A stretch of DNA of 64,000 nt from Marinibium conchae (GTDB taxonomy: Bacteria; Pseudomonadota; Gammaproteobacteria; Enterobacterales; Alteromonadaceae). The notes beneath the pieces were generated by a model. That model searched no databases. It saw only the letters and a list, made by a program, of their open reading frames with translations, and was not told where the DNA came from. This document shows positions 47,470 through 57,913 of this stretch, one piece after another (within the stretch, counting starts at the first letter, position 1; every line of letters starts with the position of its first letter). The stretch is from NCBI RefSeq assembly GCF_015595035.1, contig NZ_JADNRN010000004.1:62001-126000 (forward strand). Direction: 5' to 3'. A program made the translations under genes and the position numbers.

Positions 47470-48591
47470 CTATTTTGCCACTTGCGTGACGGCAATGCGG
47501 TTTTTTTCATCTAGGGCAGCTGCCTTGGCCCGAATTTTCTTCTCGAGCTGGTCGACTAAGTCATTATTTGCCAAGCGTTCACGCTGACGCTGACCATCAA
47601 GATAGAAGCCACTCATGTTTCTGGCACCCGTTAAACCAAGGTCTGACACTTCTGCCTCGCCAGGGCCGTTCACGACACAACCAATGATAGATACGTCCAT
47701 AGGTGTGAGTATATCTTCTACCCTTTCCTCAAGCGCGTTAACCGTAGAGATAACATCAAACTCTTGACGTGAGCAACTAGGACACGCAATAAAATTAATA
47801 CCTCGGGATCGGATCCGCAAAGACTTAAGAATATCGAAACCTACTTTTATTTCTTCTACTGGGTCAGCTGCTAGGGAAATACGAATAGTGTCTCCAATCC
47901 CCTCAGCTAGAAGCATACCCAGACCCACTGCACTCTTTACTGCGCCCGAGCGGAAACCACCTGCTTCAGTAATTCCTAGATGTAGCGGTTGCTCAATTTT
48001 TGAGGCCAACAAACGATAAGCTCCAACGGCTAAGAAAACATCTGAGGCTTTAACGCTCACCTTGAACTGATCGAAGTTAAGCTTATCGAGAATATCCACA
48101 TGCCGCATTGCCGATTCAACCAAGGCTTCAGCGGTGGGTTCAGTATATTTTTCTTGAATATCCTTCTCCAAAGATCCGCCATTTACGCCAATACGAATGG
48201 GAATATTTTTGTCTTTTGCACAGTCAACCACTGAGCGTACACGCTCCATATTACCGATATTACCTGGGTTAATGCGCAAACAATCGACGCCGTATTCAGC
48301 AACCTTAAGTGCAATGCGATAGTCAAAGTGGATATCTGCAACCAAAGGCACCGATACCTGCTGTTTGATTTGCTTAAACGCCTCCGCTGCCTCCATTGTG
48401 GGCACTGAAACACGCACAATTTCGCCACCAACCGCTTGTATGCGGTTAATTTGATCAACCGTTGCAGCTACGTCGGTGGTCGGTGTATTGGTCATGGACT
48501 GCACAGCTATGGGCGCACCATCACCAATAGGCACGCTGCCGACATTAATTCGCGTCGACTTTCGTCGAATAATTGGAGAATCAGAAAACAT
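47470..48591 (-). CDS. ispG: 4-hydroxy-3-methylbut-2-en-1-yl diphosphate synthase (flavodoxin)
   Basis: 373 residues. It begins with [19 protein letters not shown]. The TIM-barrel half carries [15 protein letters not shown]. The C-terminal [4Fe-4S] module has Cys in [13 protein letters not shown] and [13 protein letters not shown]. It makes HMBPP, the substrate of IspH (2.4 kb). The start overlaps the rodZ stop by one base (TAATG). Confidence 0.98.
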   Translation of the reverse strand: MFSDSPIIRRKSTRINVGSVPIGDGAPIAVQSMTNTPTTDVAATVDQINRIQAVGGEIVRVSVPTMEAAEAFKQIKQQVSVPLVADIHFDYRIALKVAEYGVDCLRINPGNIGNMERVRSVVDCAKDKNIPIRIGVNGGSLEKDIQEKYTEPTAEALVESAMRHVDILDKLNFDQFKVSVKASDVFLAVGAYRLLASKIEQPLHLGITEAGGFRSGAVKSAVGLGMLLAEGIGDTIRISLAADPVEEIKVGFDILKSLRIRSRGINFIACPSCSRQEFDVISTVNALEERVEDILTPMDVSIIGCVVNGPGEAEVSDLGLTGARNMSGFYLDGQRQRERLANNDLVDQLEKKIRAKAAALDEKNRIAVTQVAK

Positions 48592-49703
48592 TATTCACCC
48601 GTAACAGATAATTCAAATTTAACCGGCACACCCCGAGTATAAGATGATAAATCAACGTCTTTACCAGCAAAGTTAATTTGCACATACTCGGGCGGACACA
48701 TATTTACAGAAATAGGCGGCACCCCCGTTATAGGCATTACTCGCCCTTTCACCTTAACACCCACAGCTTTAACATCTGAAGTAGCGTCGGTTACCTGCAA
48801 CCAACAATCTTCTGAAAAGGTAAAAACGACATCAACCGTGCCGTTATCGTACATTTGGTAATCGCCGATATCACCAAAACTCTCACGGCTTACCTCAACA
48901 ACAGGAGCATCAATAGTGGCAAGCTCATCAGCGTCTTCAATTGTAGTAGCCGTCTCATTCATTGAAGACAACAACTCATCATTCACTTGGTCAGCTAACT
49001 CGACCACATTATCTTGAGCGTCATTTACGTTTTGACTCATGCTATCGCTGATATCATCGGCATTTTGCTCAACTTCGTCTTGGGCAGAATTTGGTTGCTC
49101 AATAAGACCATCAAATGCGCTTTCGGGCACGGCTAATTCGTCGGGAAGGTTTGCGTTGGGTAGCTCCTCGAGCGTGTCATTATCATTTAAAACGGAAACG
49201 AGCTCGCCTTCTTCAGCTACTTGCTCGCTTTCAACACTACTAAACCATGAAAAGCGATCCATGAGCGACTTATCATCAGAATCCGCTTGTTGAAACCACC
49301 AAATAACGAGAGATGCCAACACCAGAAACACGATCAAGTAGGTCACCATCATCCAACGATCGTCATTGGCTTGCTTTGCGACACGCTGAGAAAAACTTTG
49401 TAGCTTTGCAGGTTGTTTTTCGCCATGGTGTAACACGTCGAAAGCTTCCAATAATGGCTCTGCCACCATACCCAACAGTTTTGCATAAATGCGCACATAA
49501 CCTTTAGTAAAGGTTATCGACACTCCCGGTTTAGAGATATCTGCTTCAATATCTTGGATGTCATTGAGACGCAAATGGAGTCTGTCAGCAACCTGTTGCT
49601 GAGTTAAGCCCATTGCCTCACGACCTTTTCGTAATTCTTGACCTGGTGTAGCGTTTGTCGACTCTACCGTCGCTTCTTTTTTATTGCTATGTTCATCAGT
49701 CAT
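48591..49703 (-). CDS. rodZ: Cytoskeletal protein RodZ
   Basis: 370 residues. An N-terminal Xre-type helix-turn-helix ([20 protein letters not shown]) is followed by a basic juxtamembrane segment and one membrane helix at residues 117-137 ([20 protein letters not shown]). A long acidic periplasmic linker leads to a C-terminal DUF4115 beta domain ([20 protein letters not shown]). RodZ links MreB filaments to the elongasome and cell shape. Overlaps with both pilF-like and ispG genes show tight coupling. Confidence 0.95.
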   Translation of the reverse strand: MTDEHSNKKEATVESTNATPGQELRKGREAMGLTQQQVADRLHLRLNDIQDIEADISKPGVSITFTKGYVRIYAKLLGMVAEPLLEAFDVLHHGEKQPAKLQSFSQRVAKQANDDRWMMVTYLIVFLVLASLVIWWFQQADSDDKSLMDRFSWFSSVESEQVAEEGELVSVLNDNDTLEELPNANLPDELAVPESAFDGLIEQPNSAQDEVEQNADDISDSMSQNVNDAQDNVVELADQVNDELLSSMNETATTIEDADELATIDAPVVEVSRESFGDIGDYQMYDNGTVDVVFTFSEDCWLQVTDATSDVKAVGVKVKGRVMPITGVPPISVNMCPPEYVQINFAGKDVDLSSYTRGVPVKFELSVTGE

Positions 49704-51531
49704 TTGTATTTGGGTCCTTTACCCGCAATTTGGTACCGATTCTAATAGAGGATGCATCCTCTAGGTCGTTCCATTGCATTAGATACTTCATTTTAACGTT
49801 GTATCGAAGTGATATTTGATACAAGTTTTCCTTGGGTGCGACAACATGAAATAAAGCATCTTGCAATGCTTCACTCGTCACATCATTTGTTGATGCGATA
49901 GCGTTTGTTGCTGCTTGTTCGGCTGAACCATCTTCGGCAACAGTCTCCGCTTTTGGTTCACTCTCAGTATTCAAAAAAGCAGCTTCCAATTCCGCTTCTC
50001 GTGCAGCATAGTTTTCATCAGACGCCATGTCATCAAGTTGCTCTGCCGTATCTTCAACCGTTTGAGCAAGGCCTTCTAAAACCTCAGCCGCTTGTTCAAC
50101 CACCGCTTGGCTTTGTGTATCAATCTTGTTTTCTGATTCTAGCTTTTCAAGGGCCGAGTCGGCAGCAGAAAGTTCAGGCTCGATGACTTTCGTCGTCTTT
50201 TCAACTTGAGCTGAGGATGCTGATGCAAAACGCGACTCAACTGCGGCGATTATTGCCTCTGTGGTAGGTACATCGACGGTAGTAGGCGCTTCAACAATAA
50301 CGGCCTGCTCGTCGCTAGGCAACTCGGTACCAGTTTGTGTTGCAGTCTCTGATAGACTGTTTGACGTTGTCACGGCCGCAGTATTCGCAACATCGACAGT
50401 GGTTGACACGTCAACACTAAGGGCTTGTTCATCGCCAAGCAAATCAACGCTAGTTTGTGTTGCACTGTCTGTTACGTCGCCCGTTATATTGTCTGTCGGG
50501 TTGTCTGTGGGCTTGTCTATGAGATTATCTTTTGTGGTCGCAACTACGACAGTCTCAGCATCGACGGTAATGGGCTCATCAATACTATCGACCAGTGTAT
50601 CACTAAGTAAATCAAGGCTTGCTTGTGTTGTGTTTTCAGCGGCTGTGACAACTGCGGCATTCGCAGCGTTTGTGCTGCTAATGTCGACTGGATTTACTGG
50701 TAGTTGTATTTTGCGCTTCGAAGTAACTCTTACCGTCGGCTGAAACTCACCCATTTCCTCTTTAAATTTACGGGTATTAGGATCGTCAGGGAACATACTC
50801 TTTAAGATTTCACCATAGCCCAAAGCGGCTTGTGTATCCCCTAAGCCCTTGGCTATTTGGTAAGACAACCACAAGGATTGCGGCGATACCCGAGCTATCC
50901 TGTCGTATTTCCATAATGTCTTTTTCGCTTCAACGTAGTCACCGAGCTCAGCCTGTTGTTGAGCAAGCAAAAACAAGCTTCTGCCCCTCGTAGGCTGGTG
51001 ATTCAATGCTGACTGAAAATGCCCTAAGGCTTCTTGCGGCAAACCTTGGCTTTGAGCACAAATAGCAAGGTTCTCATATGTCTCGGCTGTAGAAATGTAA
51101 CTTTTATTGTTAACTGCTTTTAGGAAATACGACTTAGCTCTTTTATAGTCGCCTTGCTCACATAGAAAAGCACCATATGAATTGATAATATCTGCGTTGT
51201 CTGAGTCGTAGCGAATCGCACGATTGTAATAGTCATCGGCCAAATCAATCTCGTCAACTTGCTGATAATAATACGCCATTGCGAAGTTAGCATTCGCCGA
51301 GCGCGGAGCAAACTCCAAGGCCTTATCCAAATTCGCTTTTGCGCGTGTAAAATCGCCTGTCCTTAGATAGGTAAGACCCAAACTCACACGTGTTTTCGAC
51401 GCTTCATCTTCATCAACAGCTTCAGCGCCGGCAAAGGCTGGATCTCGAGGCTCCGAAACACAAGCTGTTAAAAGTGTCGCTGTGAAAGACAGTAATAACA
51501 GTGTCGCTAGTGGCTTTTTCAACATGGTCAC
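49696..51531 (-). CDS. pilF: PilF/PilW-type TPR lipoprotein with a long repeat linker and LysM domain
   Basis: 611 residues, more than twice the usual 250 or so. Lipobox LLTAC puts the lipid on Cys24. Residues 45-260 are TPRs like PilF, the pilotin needed to assemble the PilQ secretin in the outer membrane. Residues 270-555 are a low-complexity Thr/Ala/Asp/Glu linker with three diverged repeats starting TQASLDLL (302), TQTSVDLL (358) and TQTGTELP (398). Residues 561-605 form a LysM domain (FHVVAPKENLYQISLRYNVK). Gene order rlmN-pilF-rodZ is canonical. The LysM extension may tether it to peptidoglycan. Confidence 0.88.
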   Translation of the reverse strand: MTMLKKPLATLLLLSFTATLLTACVSEPRDPAFAGAEAVDEDEASKTRVSLGLTYLRTGDFTRAKANLDKALEFAPRSANANFAMAYYYQQVDEIDLADDYYNRAIRYDSDNADIINSYGAFLCEQGDYKRAKSYFLKAVNNKSYISTAETYENLAICAQSQGLPQEALGHFQSALNHQPTRGRSLFLLAQQQAELGDYVEAKKTLWKYDRIARVSPQSLWLSYQIAKGLGDTQAALGYGEILKSMFPDDPNTRKFKEEMGEFQPTVRVTSKRKIQLPVNPVDISSTNAANAAVVTAAENTTQASLDLLSDTLVDSIDEPITVDAETVVVATTKDNLIDKPTDNPTDNITGDVTDSATQTSVDLLGDEQALSVDVSTTVDVANTAAVTTSNSLSETATQTGTELPSDEQAVIVEAPTTVDVPTTEAIIAAVESRFASASSAQVEKTTKVIEPELSAADSALEKLESENKIDTQSQAVVEQAAEVLEGLAQTVEDTAEQLDDMASDENYAAREAELEAAFLNTESEPKAETVAEDGSAEQAATNAIASTNDVTSEALQDALFHVVAPKENLYQISLRYNVKMKYLMQWNDLEDASSIRIGTKLRVKDPNTND

Positions 51532-51552
51532 TTTCGCTCCTTCAAATGATTA

Positions 51553-52719
51553 CTATTCCGCTATTTTTACCGAAATTGGCTTTCCGTTCATCTGTTTTTT
51601 TAATAGTCTTTTGGTTCGATCAACTACGTCACCGACTAACTGCCCACATGCTGCATCGATATCGTCACCGCGGGTTTTTCGAACAACAACGGTGAAGCCG
51701 TAGTCCATAAGCACCTTGGCAAAACGATCCATACGAGAATTGCTAGAACACACGTAAGGAGAGCCAGGGTAAGGATTAAAGGGTATCAGGTTTATCTTAC
51801 TCGGGGTATCTTTGAGTACTTTTGCTAATTCGTGTGCTTGATCGGTACTATCATTTATATTACTCAACATAACATATTCGACAGTTACCTTGCCTTGGTT
51901 CGCCTTAGACTTTTCCAAATAGCGACGAACGCCTGCTAGAAAAACGTCAATCGGGTATTTTTTATTAACCGGTACAATTTCATCTCTAAGTTTGTTATCT
52001 GGTGCATGCAGAGAAATTGCAAGAGCCACATCAATTTGGTCGCCTAGCATATCAAGAGCTGGCACAACTCCAGATGTACTTAAGGTCACTCTGCGTTTCG
52101 ACAAGCCAAAGCCGAAGTCGTCCAGCATGATGCGCATCGCAGGCACAACATTTTTAAGGTTTAGTAACGGCTCCCCCATCCCCATCATGACGACATTGGT
52201 GATGGGTCTCTGTGAAGTATCTTTGGATAGGCCAATAAAGGTCGCTACACGCCAAACTTGACCAATAATTTCGGCTACCGATAGATTGCGATTAAAGCCT
52301 TGTTGTGCGGTAGAGCAAAAAGTACATTCGAGCGCACAACCTACTTGGGAGGAAACGCAGAGCGTTGCGCGGTCAGTTTCGGGTATCCAAACGGTCTCTA
52401 CTTCTTGGCCACCATCCAGCATCAATGCAAATTTAATTGTGCCGTCAGAAGCTTGCTGATGCTGAGAGATTGTTGGCGCTTCAATAATGCAGAGTTCTTT
52501 TAACTTTGCTTTGAGGTTTTTGTTCAAATTACTCATTTGATCAAAATCTGATTCGCCCATTTGATAAATCCATTTCATCAGCTGATCCGCTCGAAATGGC
52601 TTTTCATTGATGGAGGCAAAGTAGTCGCGCAAGCCTTGGCGGTCAAAATTCAACAAATTGACTTTCTTTTGAGCTTCAACGCTCTCGCTTGTTACTGTTT
52701 GTACACTGCTGGCCGACAT
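51553..52719 (-). CDS. rlmN: Dual-specificity rRNA/tRNA adenosine-2 methyltransferase RlmN
   Basis: 388 residues. The radical SAM cysteines are at 128, 132 and 135 in [16 protein letters not shown]. The N-terminal domain starts [31 protein letters not shown] and a C-terminal Cys in IDAACGQL, the methyl-carrying residue, are present. RlmN methylates A2503 of 23S rRNA and A37 of some tRNAs. It follows ndk and precedes pilF, the conserved order. Confidence 0.97.
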   Translation of the reverse strand: MSASSVQTVTSESVEAQKKVNLLNFDRQGLRDYFASINEKPFRADQLMKWIYQMGESDFDQMSNLNKNLKAKLKELCIIEAPTISQHQQASDGTIKFALMLDGGQEVETVWIPETDRATLCVSSQVGCALECTFCSTAQQGFNRNLSVAEIIGQVWRVATFIGLSKDTSQRPITNVVMMGMGEPLLNLKNVVPAMRIMLDDFGFGLSKRRVTLSTSGVVPALDMLGDQIDVALAISLHAPDNKLRDEIVPVNKKYPIDVFLAGVRRYLEKSKANQGKVTVEYVMLSNINDSTDQAHELAKVLKDTPSKINLIPFNPYPGSPYVCSSNSRMDRFAKVLMDYGFTVVVRKTRGDDIDAACGQLVGDVVDRTKRLLKKQMNGKPISVKIAE

Positions 52720-52899
52720 TTTTTACCTCTATCACAAATTTCAAATGAACGCTGGTCTTGGCAATTAAACTTCGAATGCTTCGAATGTTAATAGCTAGCG
52801 CTATTAAGCTAAGTATACGCGATTTTACCTAGTTCACGTTCATATTTTTATTATTCAACGCAAAGCCCAATTTAACTATTGCTTGAGCTTAAAACTAAA

Positions 52900-52919
52900 A
52901 AGGGAGCCGAAGCTCCCTT
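52900..52919 (-). terminator. Intrinsic terminator of ndk
   Basis: A perfect 8-bp stem AAGGGAGC/GCTCCCTT has loop CGAA on plus (TTCG on minus, the stable UUCG tetraloop). TTTTTAGTTTT follows on minus. It lies 20 bp after the ndk stop. Confidence 0.9.
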
Positions 52920-52938
52920 GATGAATTACTTCGTTTGC

Positions 52939-53370
52939 TTAGCGAGTGCGTGGGCAAATCTCTTCGTCTGAGAAGAAGTACGCAATTTCGCGTGCTGCAG
53001 ATTCTGGCGCGTCAGAACCATGACATGCGTTTTCGTCAATTGACTCAGCATAATCTGCACGTAATGTGCCAGCTGCGGCTTCAGCCGGATTAGTTGCACC
53101 CATGATTTCTCTGTTTTTCACAACTGCATTATCACCTTCAAGCACTTGAACCATCACAGGGCCAGATGTCATGAAGCTTACCAAAGCACCAAAGAAAGGA
53201 CGCTCGCTATGTTCAGCGTAAAAGCCTTCAGCTTGTTCTTTGCTCATGTGAACCATTTTAGAAGCAACGATGCGCAAACCCGCAGATTCGAAACGGTTAT
53301 AGATTGCACCGATAACATTTTTTGCTACAGCGTCGGGTTTAATGATTGAAAAAGTACGTTCTAAAGCCAT
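52939..53370 (-). CDS. ndk: Nucleoside diphosphate kinase
   Basis: 143 residues, the exact Ndk length, beginning [19 protein letters not shown] chose the ATG at 53370 because the conserved protein begins there and GGAAGA precedes it; a frame from 53439 adds 23 unrelated residues. The phospho-accepting His117 lies in [11 protein letters not shown]. It equilibrates nucleoside di- and triphosphates. It separates the rlmN block from the isc operon. Confidence 0.98.
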   Translation of the reverse strand: MALERTFSIIKPDAVAKNVIGAIYNRFESAGLRIVASKMVHMSKEQAEGFYAEHSERPFFGALVSFMTSGPVMVQVLEGDNAVVKNREIMGATNPAEAAAGTLRADYAESIDENACHGSDAPESAAREIAYFFSDEEICPRTR

Positions 53371-53532
53371 GGTTAATTCTTCCAGTTTGCTAATTTTAAA
53401 ATTCGCGCGATTATAAAGAAGATAGCAACAAAATCCCACCTTTTGTGCAAAATAAATGCGAAGTTATGGCAGAACAAATGAACCACATCCCCCCTAGTGA
53501 GTATAAAAACTACTGCACTAAGGGAGAGAGCA

Positions 53533-54147
53533 ATGGGCACTCGCTATTTTTCAGCAATACTCATGAGTACATTACTAGCCATGATTCCACTTATTCATTC
53601 AGAATTACATGCACGAAACGAGGCTGGCACTAATAATGGCCCAAACCTTATCACCTTCGACAAACCCGAGCACGCGGGTAGGTGGGCAAGAGTGAATGAT
53701 TCAGTTATGGGAGGAGTGTCGACGTCAACCATTTATTTGGAGGATGATTTCGGCGTATTTTCAGGTAATTTATCTCTGGAAAATAATGGTGGCTTTGCTT
53801 CCGTACGGCGCCTTTGGACCCCTACCACAAAGGCACTTAATAACGAGAGTAAGCCCGCCAAAGTAAAAATTAAGGTCTTAGGTGACGGTCAATATTATCA
53901 ACTTCGCTTCAGAACCAGTAAGTATATGGATGGCGTTTCTTATGCTGCAGGCTTTCAAAGTAAAGAGGGTGAAATGACTGAGCACGAGTTCGAATTAAAC
54001 GATTTTGTAGCCGTATGGAGAGGCCGAACGGTGCGCGACGCTGAAAAATTAGCTTGGGATGACATTGCGCAAGTTGGGATAATGATCACCCAAAAACAAA
54101 AAGGCCCCTTTACATTGAAAGTGGCCTCAATAGCACTCAGCAATTAA
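53533..54147 (+). CDS. Exported CIA30-domain protein
   Basis: The start at 53533 (MGTRYFSAILM) is supported by AGGGAGAG 8 nt upstream; a frame from 53497 adds 12 unsupported residues. 204 residues. A signal peptide is followed by a CIA30 / NADH:ubiquinone oxidoreductase intermediate-associated-type domain (RWARVNDSVMGGVSTSTIYL and the ensuing NGGFASVRR), a galactose-binding-like jelly roll. Related bacterial proteins are of unknown role. It converges on fdx of the isc operon. iscX, found here in E. coli, is absent. Confidence 0.8.
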   Translation: MGTRYFSAILMSTLLAMIPLIHSELHARNEAGTNNGPNLITFDKPEHAGRWARVNDSVMGGVSTSTIYLEDDFGVFSGNLSLENNGGFASVRRLWTPTTKALNNESKPAKVKIKVLGDGQYYQLRFRTSKYMDGVSYAAGFQSKEGEMTEHEFELNDFVAVWRGRTVRDAEKLAWDDIAQVGIMITQKQKGPFTLKVASIALSN

Positions 54148-54192
54148 CGATGAACCGAGCTACTACCTAATAGCCAAGCGCATCGTTCCTTG

Positions 54193-54531
54193 CTAATGGT
54201 CTTCGCTAGCGTGATTAATCGTGTATTTGGGTATTTCCACAACTAAATCTTCATCACTGATTATAGCTTGGCAGCCTAGACGTGAATCCGGCTCCAAACC
54301 CCAAGCTTTATCTAGCAAGTCATCTTCGAGTTCGTCCGACTCGGCTAGCGAATCAAAGCCTTCTCTCACAATAATATGACAAGTCGTACAAGCACACACT
54401 TTCTCACAGGCATGTTCGATTCCAATACCGTTTTTTAGCGCAAGGTCGAGTACCGATGTACCTTTGTCACCCTCAAGTACAGCGCCATCCGGACATAATT
54501 CTTCGTGGGGTAAAAATATTACTTGTGGCAT
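54193..54531 (-). CDS. fdx: ISC-type [2Fe-2S] ferredoxin
   Basis: 112 residues. Cluster cysteines are at 42, 48, 51 (HACEKVCACTTCH) and 87 (SRLGCQA), the same numbering as E. coli Fdx. It supplies electrons during Fe-S cluster assembly on IscU. It is the last gene of the isc operon here, 14 bp after hscA. No iscX follows. Confidence 0.97.
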   Translation of the reverse strand: MPQVIFLPHEELCPDGAVLEGDKGTSVLDLALKNGIGIEHACEKVCACTTCHIIVREGFDSLAESDELEDDLLDKAWGLEPDSRLGCQAIISDEDLVVEIPKYTINHASEDH

Positions 54532-54545
54532 CTTATCTTCCTAAT

Positions 54546-56420
54546 CTAAATATCATCTACAGAATGGCCCGCTAGCGCTTGCTGAATAGACTTGTCCATT
54601 CTTCGTGCAGCGAAAGCTTGGCTTAATTTATCAACGGCTTCAATCGCCTTTTTTATCGCGTCAGCATCGCCCATTTTGGCTGCATCTACCATCGCAAATA
54701 ATGAGTTATCAATGGCTTTTCGCTCTTCAGGTGAGAGTAATTCGTCGCCATCTTCAGCAAGTGCTGATTGCATGGCTTCTAATACCCTGCTTGCTTCGAC
54801 TTGTTGTTCTTTCAACATTCGCGCCTGCATGTCTTGTTTTGCGTTTTGCACACTAGACTGAAGCATATTCAAGATTTCTGATTCCTCCAGACCATAGGAT
54901 GGCTTTACTTGAATCTCAGCTTGAACACCGCTCGACTTTTCCATGGCCGTCACGTTCAGTAAGCCATCGGCATCGACCTGAAAGGTCACCCGAATATGAG
55001 CAGCGCCAGCCGTCATTGGTGGAATACCACTAAGGCTAAATTTGGCTAATGACCGACAATCCTCAACCAACTCTCGCTCACCTTGTAACACATGAACCAT
55101 CATTGCCGTTTGCCCGTCTTTAAAAGTAGTAAACTCTTGGGCTTTAGCAACGGGTATTGTGGTGTTGCGCGGAATAATCTTTTCAACCAATCCACCCATG
55201 GTTTCAATACCAAGCGATAAAGGCAACACATCTAGCAGCAACATATCGCTGTCGGGTTTATTTCCTACCAGAATATCCGCTTGAATACCCGCACCTATAG
55301 CCACCACTTTATCTGGATCGATTGAGGTGAGTACCTCTTTATTGAAGAAGGCGGAAACCTCTGTTCTCACTAAGGGGACTCGGGTAGATCCGCCCACCAT
55401 TACAATGCTGTTGACCTCATCTAGACTGACTTCTGCATCTTTAAGCGCTCGCTTACAAATGCGCGTTGTTTTGTGCACTAAGTCGGCGATCAGTTCATTA
55501 AATTGGGCCAATGATATCGAGAGGTTTTTGTTCACTTCCTCATTATCAATGAGCAAGCTTATTTGGCAGGTGTAATCAGTGTTGTCGGTGAGTGCCTCCT
55601 TCGCCGCTTTACCTGCATTCATTAACCTTCTGTGATTATGCCTTTGTTCCTGCTCACTTAAGCCTAGAGACGACGCAAAATATTGCGCGATTTTGTGATC
55701 AAAATCGTCGCCTCCCAAGGCTGAATCACCACCAGTCGAGAGCACCTCAAATACGCCTTTATTGAGGCGCAAAATAGACACATCGAAAGTGCCACCGCCT
55801 AAATCATAAACGGCAATCAAGCCTTCCTCTTGACTATCTAAACCATAGGCGATAGCCGCTGCGGTTGGCTCATTGAGTAAGCGTAGTACTTTCAAACCTG
55901 ATAGCTTGGCAGCGTCTTTTGTACCCTGACGCTGAGCATCGTCAAAGTAAGCGGGGACAGTAATCACGGCTCCGGTGACTTCTTCACCTAAGCTGGCTTC
56001 AGCTCGGACTTTAAGAGCAGTAAGAATATGTGATGAAATTTGTACAGGATTTAATTCCCCTTGAGGAGTGACAAAGCGAGGAGACTCGGAGCCTTCAACA
56101 AATTCGTAGGGAAGGTTTCCCCAGTGTGATGTCACATCCTTCAAGGTTCTTCCCATAAAGCGCTTTACCGACATTATGGTATTTTTGGGGTCGGCGTTGG
56201 AATTGTCTCGCGCGTGATACCCCACATCTATTGACTCACTTGAATAGTGAACAACTGAGGGCAATAGGTGACGTTGCTGCTCATCGGCTAAAGTCGTACA
56301 TTGTCCGCTTCTCACAGCGCTAACAAGAGAATTAGTGGTACCTAAATCGATCCCAATACCAATTTTACGTTCATGCGGAGCAGCACTTTGGCCAGGCTCG
56401 GCAATTTGTAGTAAAGCCAT
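54546..56420 (-). CDS. hscA: Fe-S assembly chaperone HscA (Hsp70 family)
   Basis: 624 residues. The ATPase domain has [48 protein letters not shown] and [13 protein letters not shown]. The substrate-binding domain starts with [17 protein letters not shown], and a helical lid ends in a short non-DnaK-like tail. HscA binds the LPPVK motif of IscU (present at 57.5 kb) and promotes cluster transfer. It is 15 bp after hscB. Confidence 0.97.
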   Translation of the reverse strand: MALLQIAEPGQSAAPHERKIGIGIDLGTTNSLVSAVRSGQCTTLADEQQRHLLPSVVHYSSESIDVGYHARDNSNADPKNTIMSVKRFMGRTLKDVTSHWGNLPYEFVEGSESPRFVTPQGELNPVQISSHILTALKVRAEASLGEEVTGAVITVPAYFDDAQRQGTKDAAKLSGLKVLRLLNEPTAAAIAYGLDSQEEGLIAVYDLGGGTFDVSILRLNKGVFEVLSTGGDSALGGDDFDHKIAQYFASSLGLSEQEQRHNHRRLMNAGKAAKEALTDNTDYTCQISLLIDNEEVNKNLSISLAQFNELIADLVHKTTRICKRALKDAEVSLDEVNSIVMVGGSTRVPLVRTEVSAFFNKEVLTSIDPDKVVAIGAGIQADILVGNKPDSDMLLLDVLPLSLGIETMGGLVEKIIPRNTTIPVAKAQEFTTFKDGQTAMMVHVLQGERELVEDCRSLAKFSLSGIPPMTAGAAHIRVTFQVDADGLLNVTAMEKSSGVQAEIQVKPSYGLEESEILNMLQSSVQNAKQDMQARMLKEQQVEASRVLEAMQSALAEDGDELLSPEERKAIDNSLFAMVDAAKMGDADAIKKAIEAVDKLSQAFAARRMDKSIQQALAGHSVDDI

Positions 56421-56435
56421 ATTTATAACAACCCT

Positions 56436-56948
56436 TTATTCTTCAATCGCATCTATTTTAGCTTGTATTTCTGATGCTAACTTAACTAAAAATTTCATTT
56501 TGCGAAGCTCATCAGCAGCACTAGCGTTGTCCTGTTCAGTATCAGCTTTCAGCAGCCCAGCTATTTTTTCTTCTTGTGCCGCTAAATTAGCAGCATTACT
56601 TGCTAGCAAAGCATCCAAAGCGGCAATATCATTTGCTGCTTCCAAGTCTTCCCGCCACTCCATTTGCTGCATCAGGAAATTGACATCCCCCACCGTTTCT
56701 TGTTCACCCACTAATGTAAAACCTCTAACGGATAATAGATGTTCGCCACGGCTAACGGGTGACGTTAACACCTGATAAGCATCATTAATTTGCGCATTTT
56801 TACTTAGATACATGCGCTTCTCTTGTTCACTGGCATTCGCAAAGCGATCTGGATGCGTCATTTTTTGCAAGGTTTGGTAGTGCTGTTTTAACTGCACTAA
56901 ATCGACAGTGAAAGCGGCAGGCAAATTAAATAGCGAAAAATAGTTCAT
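56436..56948 (-). CDS. hscB: Fe-S assembly J-protein co-chaperone HscB
   Basis: 170 residues. The N-terminal J domain begins NYFSLFNLPAAFTVDLVQLK, with the HPD tripeptide at residues 32-34. The C-terminal three-helix domain binds IscU. HscB stimulates HscA ATPase. It is separated from iscA by 139 bp containing a strong hairpin with a T-run. Confidence 0.96.
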   Translation of the reverse strand: MNYFSLFNLPAAFTVDLVQLKQHYQTLQKMTHPDRFANASEQEKRMYLSKNAQINDAYQVLTSPVSRGEHLLSVRGFTLVGEQETVGDVNFLMQQMEWREDLEAANDIAALDALLASNAANLAAQEEKIAGLLKADTEQDNASAADELRKMKFLVKLASEIQAKIDAIEE

Positions 56949-57003
56949 TGATGGGCCCTGAAATAAAATTGCGATAGAGTACTCATGAAACGCCAGTTAA
57001 AAA

Positions 57004-57029
57004 AAGAGCTACCTATGTAGGGAGCTCTT
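57004..57029 (-). terminator. Terminator-like hairpin inside the isc operon
   Basis: Stem AAGAGCT, one mismatch, CCTA, loop TG, TAGG, AGCTCTT. On minus it is followed by seven T. It lies between iscA and hscB, 58 bp beyond the iscA stop. No good promoter is seen before hscB, so it probably acts as a partial terminator (attenuator) that lowers hscBA-fdx expression relative to iscRSUA. Confidence 0.75.
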
Positions 57030-57087
57030 AGATTACGACTTGCAATGTCGACACCGCGTCATCGCGCGCCATCATTTGGGTCAGATC

Positions 57088-57411
57088 TTATACGTTGAAG
57101 CTTTCGCCACAACCACATTCGCCATTAGCATTCGGGTTGTTGAATTGAAAGCCTTCATTTAAGCCTTCTTTGGCGAAGTCGAGTTCGGTACCGTCAAGAT
57201 ACATAAGGCTTTTGCCGTCTATAATGATCTTAACACCGTTGTCTTCAAACACCTCGTCGTCTGCGTTGAGCTCATCAACAAACTCAAGCACATATGCTAA
57301 CCCAGAGCAGCCAGTGGTTTTAACGCCCAAACGTAAACCCAGACCAGACCCTCGTCCGTCCATGAATGCTTTCGCTCTTGATGCAGCCGCATCAGTGACC
57401 TTAATACCCAC
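57088..57411 (-). CDS. iscA: A-type Fe-S scaffold/carrier IscA
   Basis: 107 residues, exact family length. Metal-binding cysteines are at 35 ([10 protein letters not shown]), 99 and 101 (GECGCGESF). IscA receives and delivers Fe-S clusters, probably [4Fe-4S], to client enzymes such as IspG and IspH in this window. It follows iscU by 18 bp. Confidence 0.97.
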   Translation of the reverse strand: MGIKVTDAAASRAKAFMDGRGSGLGLRLGVKTTGCSGLAYVLEFVDELNADDEVFEDNGVKIIIDGKSLMYLDGTELDFAKEGLNEGFQFNNPNANGECGCGESFNV

Positions 57412-57429
57412 TACCTACTCCTTTACTGA

Positions 57430-57813
57430 TTACTTTGCTCGTTTTGACTTGTAGTCTTCAACAGCGGCTTTAATGGCATCTTCAGCAAGAATTGAACAGT
57501 GAATTTTTACTGGTGGCAAGGCCAACTCTTCGGCAATGTCGGTGTTTTTGATCGATGTTGCTTCGTCGATGCTCTTGCCTTTTACCCACTCGGTCACAAG
57601 TGAGCTAGATGCGATCGCCGAACCACAACCGTAAGTTTTAAATTTAGCATCTTCAATGATACCGTTTTCGCCAACCTTCAATTGAAGCTTCATAACGTCG
57701 CCGCACGCTGGTGCGCCGACCATACCTGTCGCTATTGTTGGGTCGTTTTTATCAAATCCACCCACATTGCGAGGATTCTCATAATGGTCAATTACTTTTT
57801 CGCTGTAAGCCAT
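57430..57813 (-). CDS. iscU: Fe-S cluster assembly scaffold IscU
   Basis: 127 residues. Cluster ligands are Cys37 (GAPACGDVM), Cys63 (YGCGSAIASS) and Cys106 (KIHCSILAE), with the HscA-recognition motif LPPVK at 99-103. Clusters are built here from sulfur delivered by IscS. It is 100 bp downstream of iscS, a gap containing a long hairpin. Confidence 0.98.
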   Translation of the reverse strand: MAYSEKVIDHYENPRNVGGFDKNDPTIATGMVGAPACGDVMKLQLKVGENGIIEDAKFKTYGCGSAIASSSLVTEWVKGKSIDEATSIKNTDIAEELALPPVKIHCSILAEDAIKAAVEDYKSKRAK

Positions 57814-57883
57814 GATATTTGCCTTGTGTTTTTAATTCATTCAGTTCCGACGTTGTTATCGGTAACGGTAGTTCATGCCTGCC

Positions 57884-57913
57884 ACACAAAAGTTGGCAAG
57901 CCAACGTTTGTGT
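57884..57913 (-). promoter_or_regulatory. Long intercistronic hairpin between iscS and iscU
   Basis: ACACAAA, a mismatch, GTTGGC, a 2-nt loop AA, GCCAAC, a mismatch, TTTGTGT. That is 13 paired bases spanning 30 nt that abut the iscS stop codon. No T-run follows on minus, so it is not a standard terminator. It may set mRNA end points or protect the upstream iscRS transcript. Confidence 0.6.

Noticed and set aside
50261-50743. 160-codon plus-strand frame opposite the pilF linker
   Set aside because: Shadow of the repetitive Thr/Ser/Asp-rich linker on the other strand.
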